Positions 1-8,700 of a stretch of DNA of 64,000 nucleotides are shown here, piece after piece (position 1 is the stretch's first letter; each line of letters opens with the position of its first letter). A model generated the notes under the pieces. It saw nothing but the letters and a program-made list of their open reading frames with translations. It was not told where the DNA came from and did no database searches. The position numbers and the translations under genes were made by a program. The stretch is from positions 4,905,501 to 4,969,500 of the forward strand of contig NZ_HG322950.1 of the NCBI RefSeq assembly GCF_000689415.1, written 5' to 3'. This DNA comes from Pseudomonas knackmussii B13 (GTDB lineage Bacteria > Pseudomonadota > Gammaproteobacteria > Pseudomonadales > Pseudomonadaceae).

Positions 1-732
1 GCCAGCCAGGTGCCACACGGCCACCTCTACCTGGTCGGTGAAAAACGCGCAGGCGTCGAACGCGCAGCCAAGCAACTCGGCACCCTGGCGAAAGCCGCCA
101 AGCTCGACAGCGCGCGCCACTGCCAGCTCTGGCACGCCAGCATCGGCGAAGCGCCGCCCGCCCCCGACCTGCATGCCCTGGCCCAGCGCTACAGCCTGCC
201 GCTGGCCGATGGCGAGCTGCAGGTGCTGACCCTGCCCGGCGTGTTCAGCCATGGTCGCCTGGACCGCGGCAGCGCCCTGCTGCTCGAGCACCTCGACGGC
301 CTGCCGACAGGCCACGTGCTGGACTTCGGCTGCGGTGCCGGCGTGCTGGGTGCAACACTCAAACGACGTTATCCACAGAGCCGCCTGACCCTGCTCGATG
401 TCGACGCCTTCGCCATCGAGAGCAGCCGCCTGACCCTGGCCGCCAATGGCCTGGAAGGCGACGTGATCGCCGGCGACGGCATCGACGCGGCTCCCACCGA
501 ACTGGCCGCGATCGTCAGCAACCCACCCTTCCACCAGGGTGTGCACACCAGCTACGAGGCCACCGAGCGCCTGCTGCGCGAAGCGGCGAAGCACTTGCGC
601 CCAAGCGGCGAACTACGCCTGGTGGCCAACAGTTTCCTGCGCTATCCGCCGCTGATCGAGGAACACCTCGGAGCCTGCCGCAGCCTCGCCGAAGCCGACG
701 GCTTCCGCATCTACAGCGCGCGGCGCGCCTGA
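1..732 (+). CDS. rsmC: 16S rRNA (guanine1207-N2)-methyltransferase RsmC, 5' end missing
   Basis: RsmC methylates G1207 of 16S rRNA in the small ribosomal subunit, using S-adenosylmethionine. The frame is open from base 1, so the gene starts before the window; the roughly 243 codons seen are the C-terminal part of a protein that is usually about 330 residues. The SAM-binding glycine motif DFGCGAGVLG is encoded near 322-351, followed by the acidic motif LLDVDAF, and the N6/N2-methyltransferase signature NPPF lies near 520. The GTG at base 10 is only an internal codon. It precedes lysP by 50 bases on the same strand, the order I recall from P. aeruginosa. Confidence 0.9.
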   Translation, partial: ASQVPHGHLYLVGEKRAGVERAAKQLGTLAKAAKLDSARHCQLWHASIGEAPPAPDLHALAQRYSLPLADGELQVLTLPGVFSHGRLDRGSALLLEHLDGLPTGHVLDFGCGAGVLGATLKRRYPQSRLTLLDVDAFAIESSRLTLAANGLEGDVIAGDGIDAAPTELAAIVSNPPFHQGVHTSYEATERLLREAAKHLRPSGELRLVANSFLRYPPLIEEHLGACRSLAEADGFRIYSARRA

Positions 733-782
733 GCCACCGATTCATTCCGGGCGCCACCAGCGCCCGCCAGCCGAGAACTCCC

Positions 783-2270
783 GTGAACAGCAATCTGAAT
801 GACGCTCCGGCGTCGGCGCAGCAAAGCGCTCCCCACCTCAAGCGCGCGCTCAAGCCGCGCCACCTGAACATGATCGCCATCGGCGGCTCCATCGGCACCG
901 GCCTGTTTGTCGCCTCCGGCAGCACGGTGGCCACCGCCGGCCCGGGCGGCGCCCTGCTGGCCTATGCGCTGATCGGCGTCATGGTGTTCTTCCTGATGAC
1001 CAGCCTCGGCGAGATGGCCGCCTACATTCCCGATTCGGGGTCCTTCTCGACCTACGGCAGCCGCTTCGTCGACGACGGCTTCGGCTTCGCCATGGGTTGG
1101 AACTACTGGTACAACTGGGCGGTGACCATCGCCGCGGAACTGGTCGCGGCGCAGCTGGTGATGAACTTCTGGTTCCCCGACGTTCCAGGCATCTACTGGA
1201 GCGCCGGCTTCCTCGCCATCATGTTCCTGCTCAACGTCTTCTCGGTGAAGGGCTTCGGCGAGGCCGAGTTCTGGTTCGCGCTGATCAAGGTGGTCGCCGT
1301 GGTGATCTTCATCGGCATCGGCCTGGCCAGCATCGTCGGCATCATGCACGGCATCGACGCGCCCGGATTCAGCAACTTCACCACTGGCGACGCGCCCTTC
1401 GTTGGTGGCCTGCAGGCGATGATCGGGGTGGCGATGATCGCCGGCTTCTCGTTCCAGGGCACCGAACTGATCGGGGTCGCCGCCGGCGAGTCGGAGCACC
1501 CGCACAAGTCGATCCCCAAGGCGATCCGCCAGGTGTTCTGGCGAATCCTGATGTTCTACATCCTGGCGATCTTCGTCATCGGCATGCTGATTCCCTACAC
1601 CGATCCCAACCTGCTGAAGACCGACAGCAGCGACATCAGCACCTCGCCGTTCACCCTGCTGTTCCAGCGCGCCGGCCTCGCGGCCGCAGCCGGGGTGATG
1701 AACGCGGTGATCCTTTCGGCGATCCTCTCCGCCGGCAACTCCGGGATGTACGCCTCGACCCGCATGCTCTACATGATGGCCGTGCACGGCCAGGCCCCGC
1801 GCGTGTTTGCCCAACTGTCGAAGAGCGGTGTGCCGCGCCAGGCGCTGCTGGCCACCACCCTGGTCGGCGCGCTGTGCTTCCTCACCAGCTTCATCGGCGA
1901 CAAGACCGTCTACACCTGGCTGCTGAACACCTCGGGCATGTGCGGCTTCATCGTCTGGCTGGGCATCGCCGCCTCGCACTACCGCTTCCGCAAGGGCTTC
2001 CTGGCACAGGGCGGGCGCCTGGAGGACTTGCCCTACCGCGCCAAGTGGTTCCCCTTCGGCCCGCTGTTCGCCTTCAGCCTGTGCCTGGCGATCACCCTCG
2101 GGCAGAACTACCAGGCCTTCATCGGCGAGCGCATCGACTGGGCGGGCCTGGCCGCCACCTACATCAGCCTGCCGCTGTTCCTGGCGATCTGGTGGGGCTA
2201 CCGGCTCAAGCACGGCAGCCGCTTCGTGCGCTACGAGGAAATGGACGTCCGCGCCGGCGACGACGACTGA
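783..2270 (+). CDS. lysP: Lysine-specific permease LysP (APC family)
   Basis: A 495-residue inner-membrane amino acid permease of the amino acid-polyamine-organocation family, about 12 membrane segments, importing lysine with protons. It follows E. coli LysP closely along its whole length as I recall it: GGSIGTGLFVASG in the first helix, GWNYWYNWAVTIA, the GFSFQGTELIGVAAGESE signature, and SAGNSGMYASTRMLY. The N-terminal ~30 residues before the first helix are cytoplasmic. The start is GTG at 783 (GTGAACAGC), and no better start is visible. Substrate is inferred from family similarity; a related basic amino acid is possible. Confidence 0.88.
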   Translation: MNSNLNDAPASAQQSAPHLKRALKPRHLNMIAIGGSIGTGLFVASGSTVATAGPGGALLAYALIGVMVFFLMTSLGEMAAYIPDSGSFSTYGSRFVDDGFGFAMGWNYWYNWAVTIAAELVAAQLVMNFWFPDVPGIYWSAGFLAIMFLLNVFSVKGFGEAEFWFALIKVVAVVIFIGIGLASIVGIMHGIDAPGFSNFTTGDAPFVGGLQAMIGVAMIAGFSFQGTELIGVAAGESEHPHKSIPKAIRQVFWRILMFYILAIFVIGMLIPYTDPNLLKTDSSDISTSPFTLLFQRAGLAAAAGVMNAVILSAILSAGNSGMYASTRMLYMMAVHGQAPRVFAQLSKSGVPRQALLATTLVGALCFLTSFIGDKTVYTWLLNTSGMCGFIVWLGIAASHYRFRKGFLAQGGRLEDLPYRAKWFPFGPLFAFSLCLAITLGQNYQAFIGERIDWAGLAATYISLPLFLAIWWGYRLKHGSRFVRYEEMDVRAGDDD

Positions 2271-2317
2271 CCGGCGCGCCTTGCCCTCCCTGCCCGAGTT
2301 GGGCAGAATGCGCGCCG

Positions 2318-2450
2318 TCCTAGGGGAGTAGTCTCCCGCGAGCGGCCTGCGGCCCTCGCCCGGCGCGCGTCAACATACTTGGCCCACAGGCCATGGCGCG
2401 TGCGACCCTCGGCCCGTCTCCCGGGCCGAGGGTTTGACAAGACCTATGAC
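2318..2450 (+). promoter_or_regulatory. yybP-ykoY manganese riboswitch
   Basis: The two conserved internal strands of the yybP-ykoY aptamer are present: AGGGGAGTAG at 2322-2331 and GTCAACATACT at 2369-2379. Next come a strong hairpin at 2405-2433 (ACCCTCGG paired with CCGAGGGT) and the closing ACAAGACC. It lies directly before a GDT1-family exporter, the standard partner of this Mn2+ aptamer. Downstream, ATGACACG (2446-2453) can pair with CGTGTCAT (2484-2491), and GGGGCGGG near 2467 can pair with CCCGCCCC next to the Shine-Dalgarno AAGGAAA at 2514. This suggests control at translation or early termination. The switching mechanism is inference. Confidence 0.85.
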
Positions 2451-2527
2451 ACGAGCGATCCGGCCCGGGGCGGGCGGATGGCACGTGTCATGGTGCTCTG
2501 TCGACCCGCCCCCAAGGAAAAAGCCTG

Positions 2528-3109
2528 ATGGAATCCCTCTTCGTCCCGATCCTCGTGGTCGCCCTCGCCGAAATCGGCGACAAGACGCAACTGCTCGCCC
2601 TCGTCCTCGCCGCGCGCTTCCGCAAGCCCTGGCCGATCATCGCCGGCATCATCGCCGCCACCCTGGCCAACCACTTCGTCGCCGGCGCCGTCGGCAAATG
2701 GGTCTCGACCTTCTTCTCCGAAGCCACGCTGAGCTGGCTGCTGGCCGCGTCCTTCCTCGCCGTGGCGGCCTGGACGCTGATTCCGGACAAGCTGGACGAC
2801 GACGAAGGCGGCGGCCTGAAGAAATTCGGCCCCTTCCTCACCACCCTGATCGCCTTCTTCCTCGCCGAGATGGGCGACAAGACCCAGGTCGCCACCGTGA
2901 TGCTCGCCGCGCAGTACCCGCATTTCTGGCTGGTCGTGGCCGGCACCACCATCGGCATGTTGCTGGCCAACGTGCCAGTCGTCCTGGCCGGCAACTTCGC
3001 CGCCGAACGCCTGCCGCTGGCGCTCATCCGCCGCCTGGCGGCCAGCGCCTTCGCCGTGCTCGGCCTGGCTGCAGCCTGGCACGCGGCGAAGCTCTCCGGG
3101 TTGTTCTGA
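2528..3109 (+). CDS. GDT1/TMEM165 (UPF0016) family manganese exporter
   Basis: A 193-residue inner-membrane protein with six predicted helices in two repeats. Each repeat carries the family signature E-x-G-D-K-[TS]: EIGDKTQ near residue 17 and EMGDKTQ near residue 118. These acidic motifs line the cation path in the Ca2+/Mn2+:H+ exchangers of this family. Bacterial members (MneA/MntX type) export Mn2+, and the preceding yybP-ykoY riboswitch strongly supports that role: high Mn2+ should switch the gene on. The start ATG at 2528 follows AAGGAAA. It appears to be a single-gene unit. Confidence 0.88.
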   Translation: MESLFVPILVVALAEIGDKTQLLALVLAARFRKPWPIIAGIIAATLANHFVAGAVGKWVSTFFSEATLSWLLAASFLAVAAWTLIPDKLDDDEGGGLKKFGPFLTTLIAFFLAEMGDKTQVATVMLAAQYPHFWLVVAGTTIGMLLANVPVVLAGNFAAERLPLALIRRLAASAFAVLGLAAAWHAAKLSGLF

Positions 3110-3205
3110 GGTTTCTTACGCTAACCACCGGCGGTCGGGCCAATGCCCGGCCGCCGCACCAGCTCCTAGACTGTCGGCCGTCGCCCCCTGCTGAAGGAAA
3201 CAGCC

Positions 3206-3649
3206 ATGACCGACAAGGACCTCAAGCGCCTGGCGCGCCATCACATCGACCTGAGCTGGAACAAGGGCCGCCTGGCCCTGGCCAGCCAGATGCACAGCCC
3301 CGACTTCCTCTACAAGAGCAGCTTCGCCGCCCAGCCCCTGGGCAGCGCCGGCTACTGCCGCCTGATCGAAGGCATCCGCGCGTCCATGGACGAGCTGGAC
3401 GTGGTCATCGAGGAGTGCCTCCAGGAAGGCAACAAGGTGTTCACCTGGAGCACCCTGGTCGGCAGCATCAGCCGCCCGGCCTTCGGCTATCCGGCCAGCG
3501 ACCGCGTGGTGAGCATCCCCGGCATGGCCTTCTGGTTGTTCAACAGCCAGGGCCAGCTGCAGGAACTCTGCACGCTGATCGACATGGAAAGCTTCCGCAG
3601 CCAGATGGGCCTGCAGCCAAGGCCATTGGCGGAGCAGACGCTGCCCTAG
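3206..3649 (+). CDS. SnoaL-like/NTF2-fold protein, function unknown
   Basis: A 147-residue soluble protein resembling the SnoaL-like polyketide cyclase/ester cyclase branch of the NTF2-like fold: an N-terminal helix with W-N-K-G, Y-rich beta strands, and a C-terminal FWLFNSQGQLQEL strand typical of these cone-shaped domains. There is no signal peptide. The ATG at 3206 follows GAAGGAAA. Many family members bind small hydrophobic ligands, but nothing here points to a substrate. It stands alone between the Mn exporter and a REP element. The fold call is reasonable; the function is open. Confidence 0.65.
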   Translation: MTDKDLKRLARHHIDLSWNKGRLALASQMHSPDFLYKSSFAAQPLGSAGYCRLIEGIRASMDELDVVIEECLQEGNKVFTWSTLVGSISRPAFGYPASDRVVSIPGMAFWLFNSQGQLQELCTLIDMESFRSQMGLQPRPLAEQTLP

Positions 3650-3656
3650 CCAACCC

Positions 3657-3705
3657 TGTAGGAGCGCGCCATGCGCGCGATTCGCGGCCATGGGCCGCTC
3701 CTACA
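3657..3705. repeat. REP palindrome (GTAGGAGCG family)
   Basis: TGTAGGAGCG at the left and CGCTCCTACA at the right form the outer stem. An inner GCGCGCC/GGCCATGGGCC part folds on itself, giving the usual paired-REP shape. It lies between convergent genes. A second, shorter palindrome follows at 3713-3730 (TCCCCGCG AA CGCGGGGA), of a different repeat type that recurs at 16482-16553 and 37171-37240. Confidence 0.85.
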
Positions 3706-3741
3706 CAGGTCATCCCCGCGAACGCGGGGACCCAGCCAGCC

Positions 3742-4725
3742 TCACAGGTAGCCGTTGGAGCGGAACCAGGCGATCGCCCGGCGCAGCGTATCTTCCAGCG
3801 GCACGCTGCTCTGGAAGCCCAGCTCGTCGCGGGCCTTGCGCCCGTCGAGGAACTGCCCGCCGGCCATGACCTCGATGGCGGTGTCGTCGAGCAGCGGCAG
3901 CTTTCCGGTCAGCCGGTAGCGCCAGCGGCCCAGGGTCGCCAGCGCGCGGGCGCGATGCAGCGGCATCGGCAGCGGTGCCGGCTTGCCCAGCAACTGGGCG
4001 ATGGTCGCGGTCAGTTCGCCCATCTCGACGTTATGCCCAGTCAGCAGGTAGCGCTCGCCGATGCGTCCGCGCTCCAGCGTCTGCAGCAGCCCGCGCCCTG
4101 CCTCGCCGGCATCGATGACGTTGCGTCGCCCCGGCACGTAATGGGACATCTCGCCACGGCCGATGGCCGTGATCAGGCGCCCCGTGGTCGGGCCGATGTC
4201 CAGCTCGCCCAGCACCATGCCGGGAATGCCGATGACCACCGGCAGTCCGCCGCGAGCCTGTTCACGGGCCTGCTCGTCGAGCGCCCACTTGCACATCACG
4301 TAGGCACTCTTGCCGGTGGGCAGGCCTTCGTAGAACAGCCCTTCGTGCCCGGGCAGCCCCTGCGGGTGCATGGGCAGGGCGAAGGCCGAGCCGACATAAA
4401 GAATGCGCGGCACCTTGTTGTGCTGGCAGGCGGCGTAGAAATGGTTGGTCTGGTCCAGCGCGCTGGCCACTTCTTCCTGCCAGCGACGCGGCCGCTTGGG
4501 GTAGTAGCCGGCGCTGAAGATCACCGCGTCGAGCCCGCTCAGGGCGCGCTCCAGACCACGGTAGTCGTACAGCTCGGCGACGCGGCACTCCGGCTGCAGA
4601 TAGGCCAGGCGCTGGATCTGCGAGGAAGGTCGATGGATCAGCACCAACTCGTGCCCGGCAGCCTTGATGGCGCGGGCGGCATGGTGGCCGAGAAGCCCGG
4701 TGGCTCCCAGTACTGCGATTTTCAC
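3742..4725 (-). CDS. NAD(P)-dependent epimerase/dehydratase (extended SDR)
   Basis: A 327-residue extended short-chain dehydrogenase/reductase. The Rossmann glycine motif GATGLLG is at residues 8-14, and the catalytic Y-x-x-x-K is visible as YVMCK around residue 142. These proteins act on nucleotide sugars or flavonoid/steroid-like alcohols; the substrate cannot be read from the sequence. The ATG at 4725 follows AGGGAGCGCC. It ends close to the REP at 3657-3705. The gene upstream on the same strand is an M48 lipoprotein, about 80 bases away, so co-transcription is possible. Confidence 0.75.
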   Translation of the reverse strand: MKIAVLGATGLLGHHAARAIKAAGHELVLIHRPSSQIQRLAYLQPECRVAELYDYRGLERALSGLDAVIFSAGYYPKRPRRWQEEVASALDQTNHFYAACQHNKVPRILYVGSAFALPMHPQGLPGHEGLFYEGLPTGKSAYVMCKWALDEQAREQARGGLPVVIGIPGMVLGELDIGPTTGRLITAIGRGEMSHYVPGRRNVIDAGEAGRGLLQTLERGRIGERYLLTGHNVEMGELTATIAQLLGKPAPLPMPLHRARALATLGRWRYRLTGKLPLLDDTAIEVMAGGQFLDGRKARDELGFQSSVPLEDTLRRAIAWFRSNGYL

Positions 4726-4804
4726 AGGCGCTCCCTGTTGATGCCCGGGCCGGCCGCGCGTGCGGCCGGCAGCAACGGATCGAGGCGCTCGATCCCCCCG
4801 TGTA

Positions 4805-5629
4805 TCAATTGCGGCCCTTGGCCTGTTCGTACAGCGGCATCACCTTGGGAATGGCGGCCTGCAGATTGGCCATGCGCGTGCTGTCCGCCGGGTGGGTACT
4901 GAGGATCTCCGGCGGCGCCTCGCCACCGCCAGCCTGGCCCATCTTCTGCCACAGGGTCAGCGCGGCGTTGGGGTTGTAGCCGGCGCGGGCGGCCAGCTCC
5001 AGGCCGATCAGGTCGGCCTCGGTCTCGTTCTGCCGGCTGTTGGGCAGGGTCAGGCTGTACTGCACCACCTGGTCGGCCATCTGCATGCCACCCTGGCCCA
5101 GGCCGAGCAGCGCACCGCCGAGGCTCTCGCCCATCTGCACGGCGTAGGCGCGGGACATCTGCTCGCGGCCGTGCTCGCGCAGGGCGTGGGCGATCTCGTG
5201 GCCCATCACCGCGGCGATCTCGTCGTCGGAGAGGTGCAGCTTATCGATCAGGCCGCTGTAGAAGATGATCTTGCCGCCGGGGCCGCAGTTGGCGTTGAGC
5301 TCGTCGCTCTTCACCAGGTTGACCTGCCAGTCCCAGCCCGGGGCGTCCTGGCGGAAGGCGCCGGTCTGCGGGATCAGGCGCGCGGCGATGGCCTTGACGC
5401 GCTTGCCGTCGGCGCTGTCGTTGTCGAGCTTGCCGGCGGTCTTCGCCTCGCCGACGGTCTTCTGATAGGACTGCGAGTACATCTGGTCGACCTGCTGGCT
5501 GGACAGCATGCTGAACATGTACTGCTGACGCTGTACGCCAACGGCACCGCCGCTGGTGGTGTTCACCGGCTGGCAAGCGGTCAGCAGCAGGACCGGGACC
5601 AGGGCGGCGAAACGGAAACGGGTGGACAT
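4805..5629 (-). CDS. M48-family metalloprotease lipoprotein
   Basis: A 274-residue predicted lipoprotein with signal peptide and lipobox (LLLTAC, Cys about residue 19). The zinc protease motif HEIAH follows VMGHE around residue 145, and the third zinc ligand is likely the Glu of NETEADLIGLELAARAGYNP, a pattern shared with the BepA/LoiP M48 group. Such proteins act in the periplasm on outer-membrane proteins. I chose the ATG at 5629, preceded by CAGGAGAAC, over an upstream in-frame ATG at 5728 because only the shorter form begins with the signal peptide. Confidence 0.85.
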   Translation of the reverse strand: MSTRFRFAALVPVLLLTACQPVNTTSGGAVGVQRQQYMFSMLSSQQVDQMYSQSYQKTVGEAKTAGKLDNDSADGKRVKAIAARLIPQTGAFRQDAPGWDWQVNLVKSDELNANCGPGGKIIFYSGLIDKLHLSDDEIAAVMGHEIAHALREHGREQMSRAYAVQMGESLGGALLGLGQGGMQMADQVVQYSLTLPNSRQNETEADLIGLELAARAGYNPNAALTLWQKMGQAGGGEAPPEILSTHPADSTRMANLQAAIPKVMPLYEQAKGRN

Positions 5630-5757
5630 AGTGGTTCTCCTGACGAAGCACATTCGTCCCTTGGACAGCGCGCAATGGTAGGCGTCCCCCCGAACGCGGG
5701 CAACAGCTCCGCAAGCGCCTCGACACATCCGCGTTACAACCCATTACAACGCCTGCC

Positions 5758-5785
5758 TAAGGAAATCCCCTAGCCCGGTCGATAT
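5758..5785 (+). promoter_or_regulatory. Possible FliA (sigma-28) promoter of the chemoreceptor gene
   Basis: TAAGGAAA at 5758-5765 and GTCGATAT at 5778-5785 resemble the sigma-28 consensus TAAAGTTT / GCCGATAA with a 12-base spacer, 39 bases before the chemoreceptor start. The downstream half matches at six of eight positions; the upstream half is weaker. Chemoreceptor genes are common FliA targets in Pseudomonas. Confidence 0.4.
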
Positions 5786-5823
5786 AGAAGGACAGGCTGT
5801 CCCTGGCACGCGAGTAATTCGTC

Positions 5824-7965
5824 ATGAAGTTCAAGTCGATCCAGTTTTCCGTGGTGGCGCTGGCCGGAGCCAGCGTCCTTGCAGTGGTGGCGGCGCTGGT
5901 GCTTTACGCGCTGTTCGCCGGTGGCCGAACCCAGAGCCTGGTCCAGGAGCGGACCCAGGGACTGCTGGAGCAGGTCATCAACGAGCGCCTGGTCGCCCTG
6001 GCTCGCGCCCAGGCCAGCCAGATCCAGCGTGAGCTCGAGTACCCGCTGACCGTGGTCAAGGGCCTGGCCCAGACCAACATGCTGATGGACGAGAAGGACG
6101 CCGAGGGCAAACCGGTGCTGGGCATCAGCCGTGGCGAGATGTCCACCCTGCTGCGCCAGACCGTGCAGCAGAACCCCAAGCTGCTCGACGCCTTCGCTGG
6201 TTGGGAACCCAATGCCTTCGCCGGCCAGGACAGCCTTTACGCCGGCCAGGCCGGCGCCGGCTACGACGCCAGCGGGGGGCTCCTGCCCTGGTGGTACCGC
6301 AAGGCCGACGGCAGCCTCACCGTCGAGGCCATGGGCGACACCCTGGAAAGCCAGAAGATGCTGCCCACCGGCATTCGCGAGGGCGAGTACTACCTGTGCC
6401 CGAAAGAGCGCCTGAAGCCCTGCGTGATCGACCCGGCGCCCTATGAGATGGGCGGCAAGATGGTGATGATGTCCTCGTTCAACGCGCCCATCCTGGTCAA
6501 GGGGCAGTTCCGCGGCTCGGTGGGCGCCGACCTGTCGCTGGACTTCATCCAGGACCTGCTGAAGACCGCCGACGCCGGTCTCTATGACGGCGCCGGCGAG
6601 CTGGCGCTGATCTCCGCCAATGGCCGCCTGGTCGCCTACACCAAGGACGCCAAGAAACTCGGCGAACCCGCCAACAAGGTGCTCGACAGCACCCAGGCCG
6701 AGAACCTGGCCAAGGTTCAGGGCGAAGAGCCCCTGCACGTGCAGGACAGCGCCCACGACTCCATCGTGCTGTTCCTGCCCTTCTCCATCGGCGACACCGG
6801 CACCCGCTGGACCCTGATGCTGGAAATCCCGCGCCAGGCCGTGCTCGGCGAACTCAAGCAACTGCAAGGCGACCTCAAGGCGCAGAGCGATTCCGACACC
6901 CTGGGCATGACCCTGGTCGGCCTGCTCATCGCCGCCATCGGCCTGCTGGTGATCTGGCTGGTCGGGCACGGCATCGCCCGTCCGCTGCGCCAACTGGTCG
7001 GCATGCTCGACGACATCGCCCAGGGCGAAGGCGACCTCACCCGCCGCCTGTCCAGCGACCGCGCCGACGAACTCGGCTCCATCGCCAAGGGCTTCAACAC
7101 CTTCCTCGGCAAGCTGCAGGGCATGATCGGCCAGGTGGTGACCTCGGTGCAGCACGTCAGCGACTCCTCCGAGCACACCGCGGACATCGCCATCCGCACC
7201 AACCAGGGCGTGCAGAAGCAACTGGCGGAAATCGAGCTGGTGGCCACCGCCGTCCACGAGATGACCGCCACCGCCCAGGACGTGGCGCGCAACGCCACCC
7301 ACGCGGCGGAAGCAGCGCATCACGCCGACGAGGCCGCACACCACGGCAAGCGCATCGTCGAGAGCAGCGCTACCGCCATCCAGGCGCTGGCCACCGAGAT
7401 CGGCCGCGCCGTCGGCGTGGTGCAGACCCTGGCCCGCGACAGCGAGAACATCAACGCGATCCTGGTGGCGATCCGCGGCATTGCCGAACAGACCAACCTG
7501 CTGGCCCTCAACGCGGCCATCGAAGCGGCGCGCGCCGGCGAGCAGGGTCGCGGCTTCGCCGTGGTGGCCGACGAGGTGCGCAACCTGGCGCAGAAGACCC
7601 AGCAGGCGACCCAGGAAATCCAGTCGATGATCCAGCAACTGCAGAACGGCACCCGCGAAGTGGTGCAGGTGATGCAGGACAGCCAGGAGAAGACCGACGA
7701 CAGCGTGCGCCATTCCCAGGAAGCGGCACAGGCGCTGGAGTCGATCACCCAGGCGGTGTCGGTGATCAACGACATGAACACCCAGATCGCCAGCGCCGCC
7801 GAAGAACAGAGCGCGGTGGCCGAGGACATCAACCGCAACGTCGCCAACATCGGCCTGGTCGCCAACCAGGTGGCCGGCGGCGCGGACGAGGCTTCCCAGG
7901 CCAGCGCCGAGCTGACCAAGCTGGCCGAGCAGCAGCGCCGGCTGGTGAATCAGTTCAGGGTCTGA
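5824..7965 (+). CDS. Methyl-accepting chemotaxis protein with periplasmic dCache domain
   Basis: A 713-residue chemoreceptor. Order: short cytoplasmic start, first membrane helix at about residues 10-32, a large periplasmic sensor to about 350 with features of the double Cache domain found in amino-acid receptors of the PctA type, second helix at about 360-382, HAMP linker, then the methyl-accepting signalling domain. The signalling tip EQTNLLALNAAIEAARAGEQ is near residue 555. There is no C-terminal CheR-docking pentapeptide; the protein ends in NQFRV. I recall PA4633 at this position in PAO1. Ligand is unknown. Translation starts at ATG 5824 with a weak ribosome site. Confidence 0.88.
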   Translation: MKFKSIQFSVVALAGASVLAVVAALVLYALFAGGRTQSLVQERTQGLLEQVINERLVALARAQASQIQRELEYPLTVVKGLAQTNMLMDEKDAEGKPVLGISRGEMSTLLRQTVQQNPKLLDAFAGWEPNAFAGQDSLYAGQAGAGYDASGGLLPWWYRKADGSLTVEAMGDTLESQKMLPTGIREGEYYLCPKERLKPCVIDPAPYEMGGKMVMMSSFNAPILVKGQFRGSVGADLSLDFIQDLLKTADAGLYDGAGELALISANGRLVAYTKDAKKLGEPANKVLDSTQAENLAKVQGEEPLHVQDSAHDSIVLFLPFSIGDTGTRWTLMLEIPRQAVLGELKQLQGDLKAQSDSDTLGMTLVGLLIAAIGLLVIWLVGHGIARPLRQLVGMLDDIAQGEGDLTRRLSSDRADELGSIAKGFNTFLGKLQGMIGQVVTSVQHVSDSSEHTADIAIRTNQGVQKQLAEIELVATAVHEMTATAQDVARNATHAAEAAHHADEAAHHGKRIVESSATAIQALATEIGRAVGVVQTLARDSENINAILVAIRGIAEQTNLLALNAAIEAARAGEQGRGFAVVADEVRNLAQKTQQATQEIQSMIQQLQNGTREVVQVMQDSQEKTDDSVRHSQEAAQALESITQAVSVINDMNTQIASAAEEQSAVAEDINRNVANIGLVANQVAGGADEASQASAELTKLAEQQRRLVNQFRV

Positions 7966-8000
7966 AGTCCCGATGGGAGCCCTGCGCCCGCAGGGTTCCC

Positions 8001-8047
8001 GTAGGAGCGGCCCATGGCCGCGAATCGCGCGTACGGCGCGCTCCTGC
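8001..8047. repeat. REP palindrome (GTAGGAGCG family)
   Basis: GTAGGAGCGGCC with its inner partner GGCCGCG and the inverted right end GCGCGCTCCTGC. It lies between the convergent chemoreceptor and SRAP genes; the right end carries a change (CTCCTGC instead of CTCCTAC). Confidence 0.8.
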
Positions 8048-8064
8048 AAATGAAACCCGCGCGG

Positions 8065-8682
8065 TCAAGCCGGGGTCAGGCACTCCGGCCCGTCGCACTT
8101 CGGATCGTTCACGATATTCGCCAGCGCCTGGTCGCGCAGGCGCACCTGCGGCCGCGCCAGGATGCTCAGCAGCTTGCTGACCGGCGCTTCCGCGTCCAGC
8201 CAGAGGGCGCGATCGCCCTCCTCTTCCAGCAGCAGCGGACGGCGCATCTCGCCGGCGGCCTGGGTCACCAGCGCCAGGCTGAGATAGGTGTGGCCGGACA
8301 CCGGATAGGCCTCCCAGACTCCAGCGAAATAGCTCAGCCCGGTGGCACCGACTACCCAATACGGGCGCTTGCGCACGCCGCGCCATTCGTAGAAACCGTT
8401 GGCCGGCACCAGGCAGCGGCGCTTGGCGAAGGCGTCGCGGAACATCGGTTGTTCGGCCAGGGTTTCGGCGCGGGCGTGGGCCGGCGTCTTCGACAGATCG
8501 GTGAGCCAGGGCGGGGTCAGGCCCCAGCGCGCAAGGTCGGCGCGACGCTGGCCGTCCTCCATGCGCAGCATCAGCAACTGCGCGCCGGGGGCGAGGTTCC
8601 AGCGGGCCGTGAAGCCGGCGGGAAAGCCCGGCAATTCGGCGATCTCGCGATTCCAGCGGAACAGGGCATAGCGGGCGGTCAT
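8065..8682 (-). CDS. SRAP (YedK/HMCES) family protein lacking catalytic residues
   Basis: A 205-residue protein with the overall SRAP pattern: WNLAPG, RWGLTPPW, HARAET, RRCLVPANGFYEW. Active members begin Met-Cys; Cys2 crosslinks to abasic sites in single-stranded DNA, helped by an Asn in N-A-R-x-E-T, a Glu in the F-x-E-W loop and a His before R-x-P. Here the start reads MTARY with no Cys2, the Asn is His (AHARAET), and the His before RRP is missing (GEMRRP); only the Glu of FYEW remains. The ATG at 8682 is the only reasonable start, so the missing Cys is not a start-site error. Probably a divergent, non-crosslinking paralogue. Confidence 0.8.
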   Translation of the reverse strand: MTARYALFRWNREIAELPGFPAGFTARWNLAPGAQLLMLRMEDGQRRADLARWGLTPPWLTDLSKTPAHARAETLAEQPMFRDAFAKRRCLVPANGFYEWRGVRKRPYWVVGATGLSYFAGVWEAYPVSGHTYLSLALVTQAAGEMRRPLLLEEEGDRALWLDAEAPVSKLLSILARPQVRLRDQALANIVNDPKCDGPECLTPA

Positions 8683-8700
8683 TCGGGCTCCAGCACAGGC

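Noticed and set aside
711..2213. A 500-residue open frame antisense to lysP
   Set aside because: High-GC third-position bias keeps the opposite strand open; composition is rich in Gln, Ala, Gly, Glu and His with no domain, and lysP is certain.
5770..8049. A 759-residue open frame antisense to the chemoreceptor
   Set aside because: Low-complexity mirror of the chemoreceptor gene, without ribosome site or domain.
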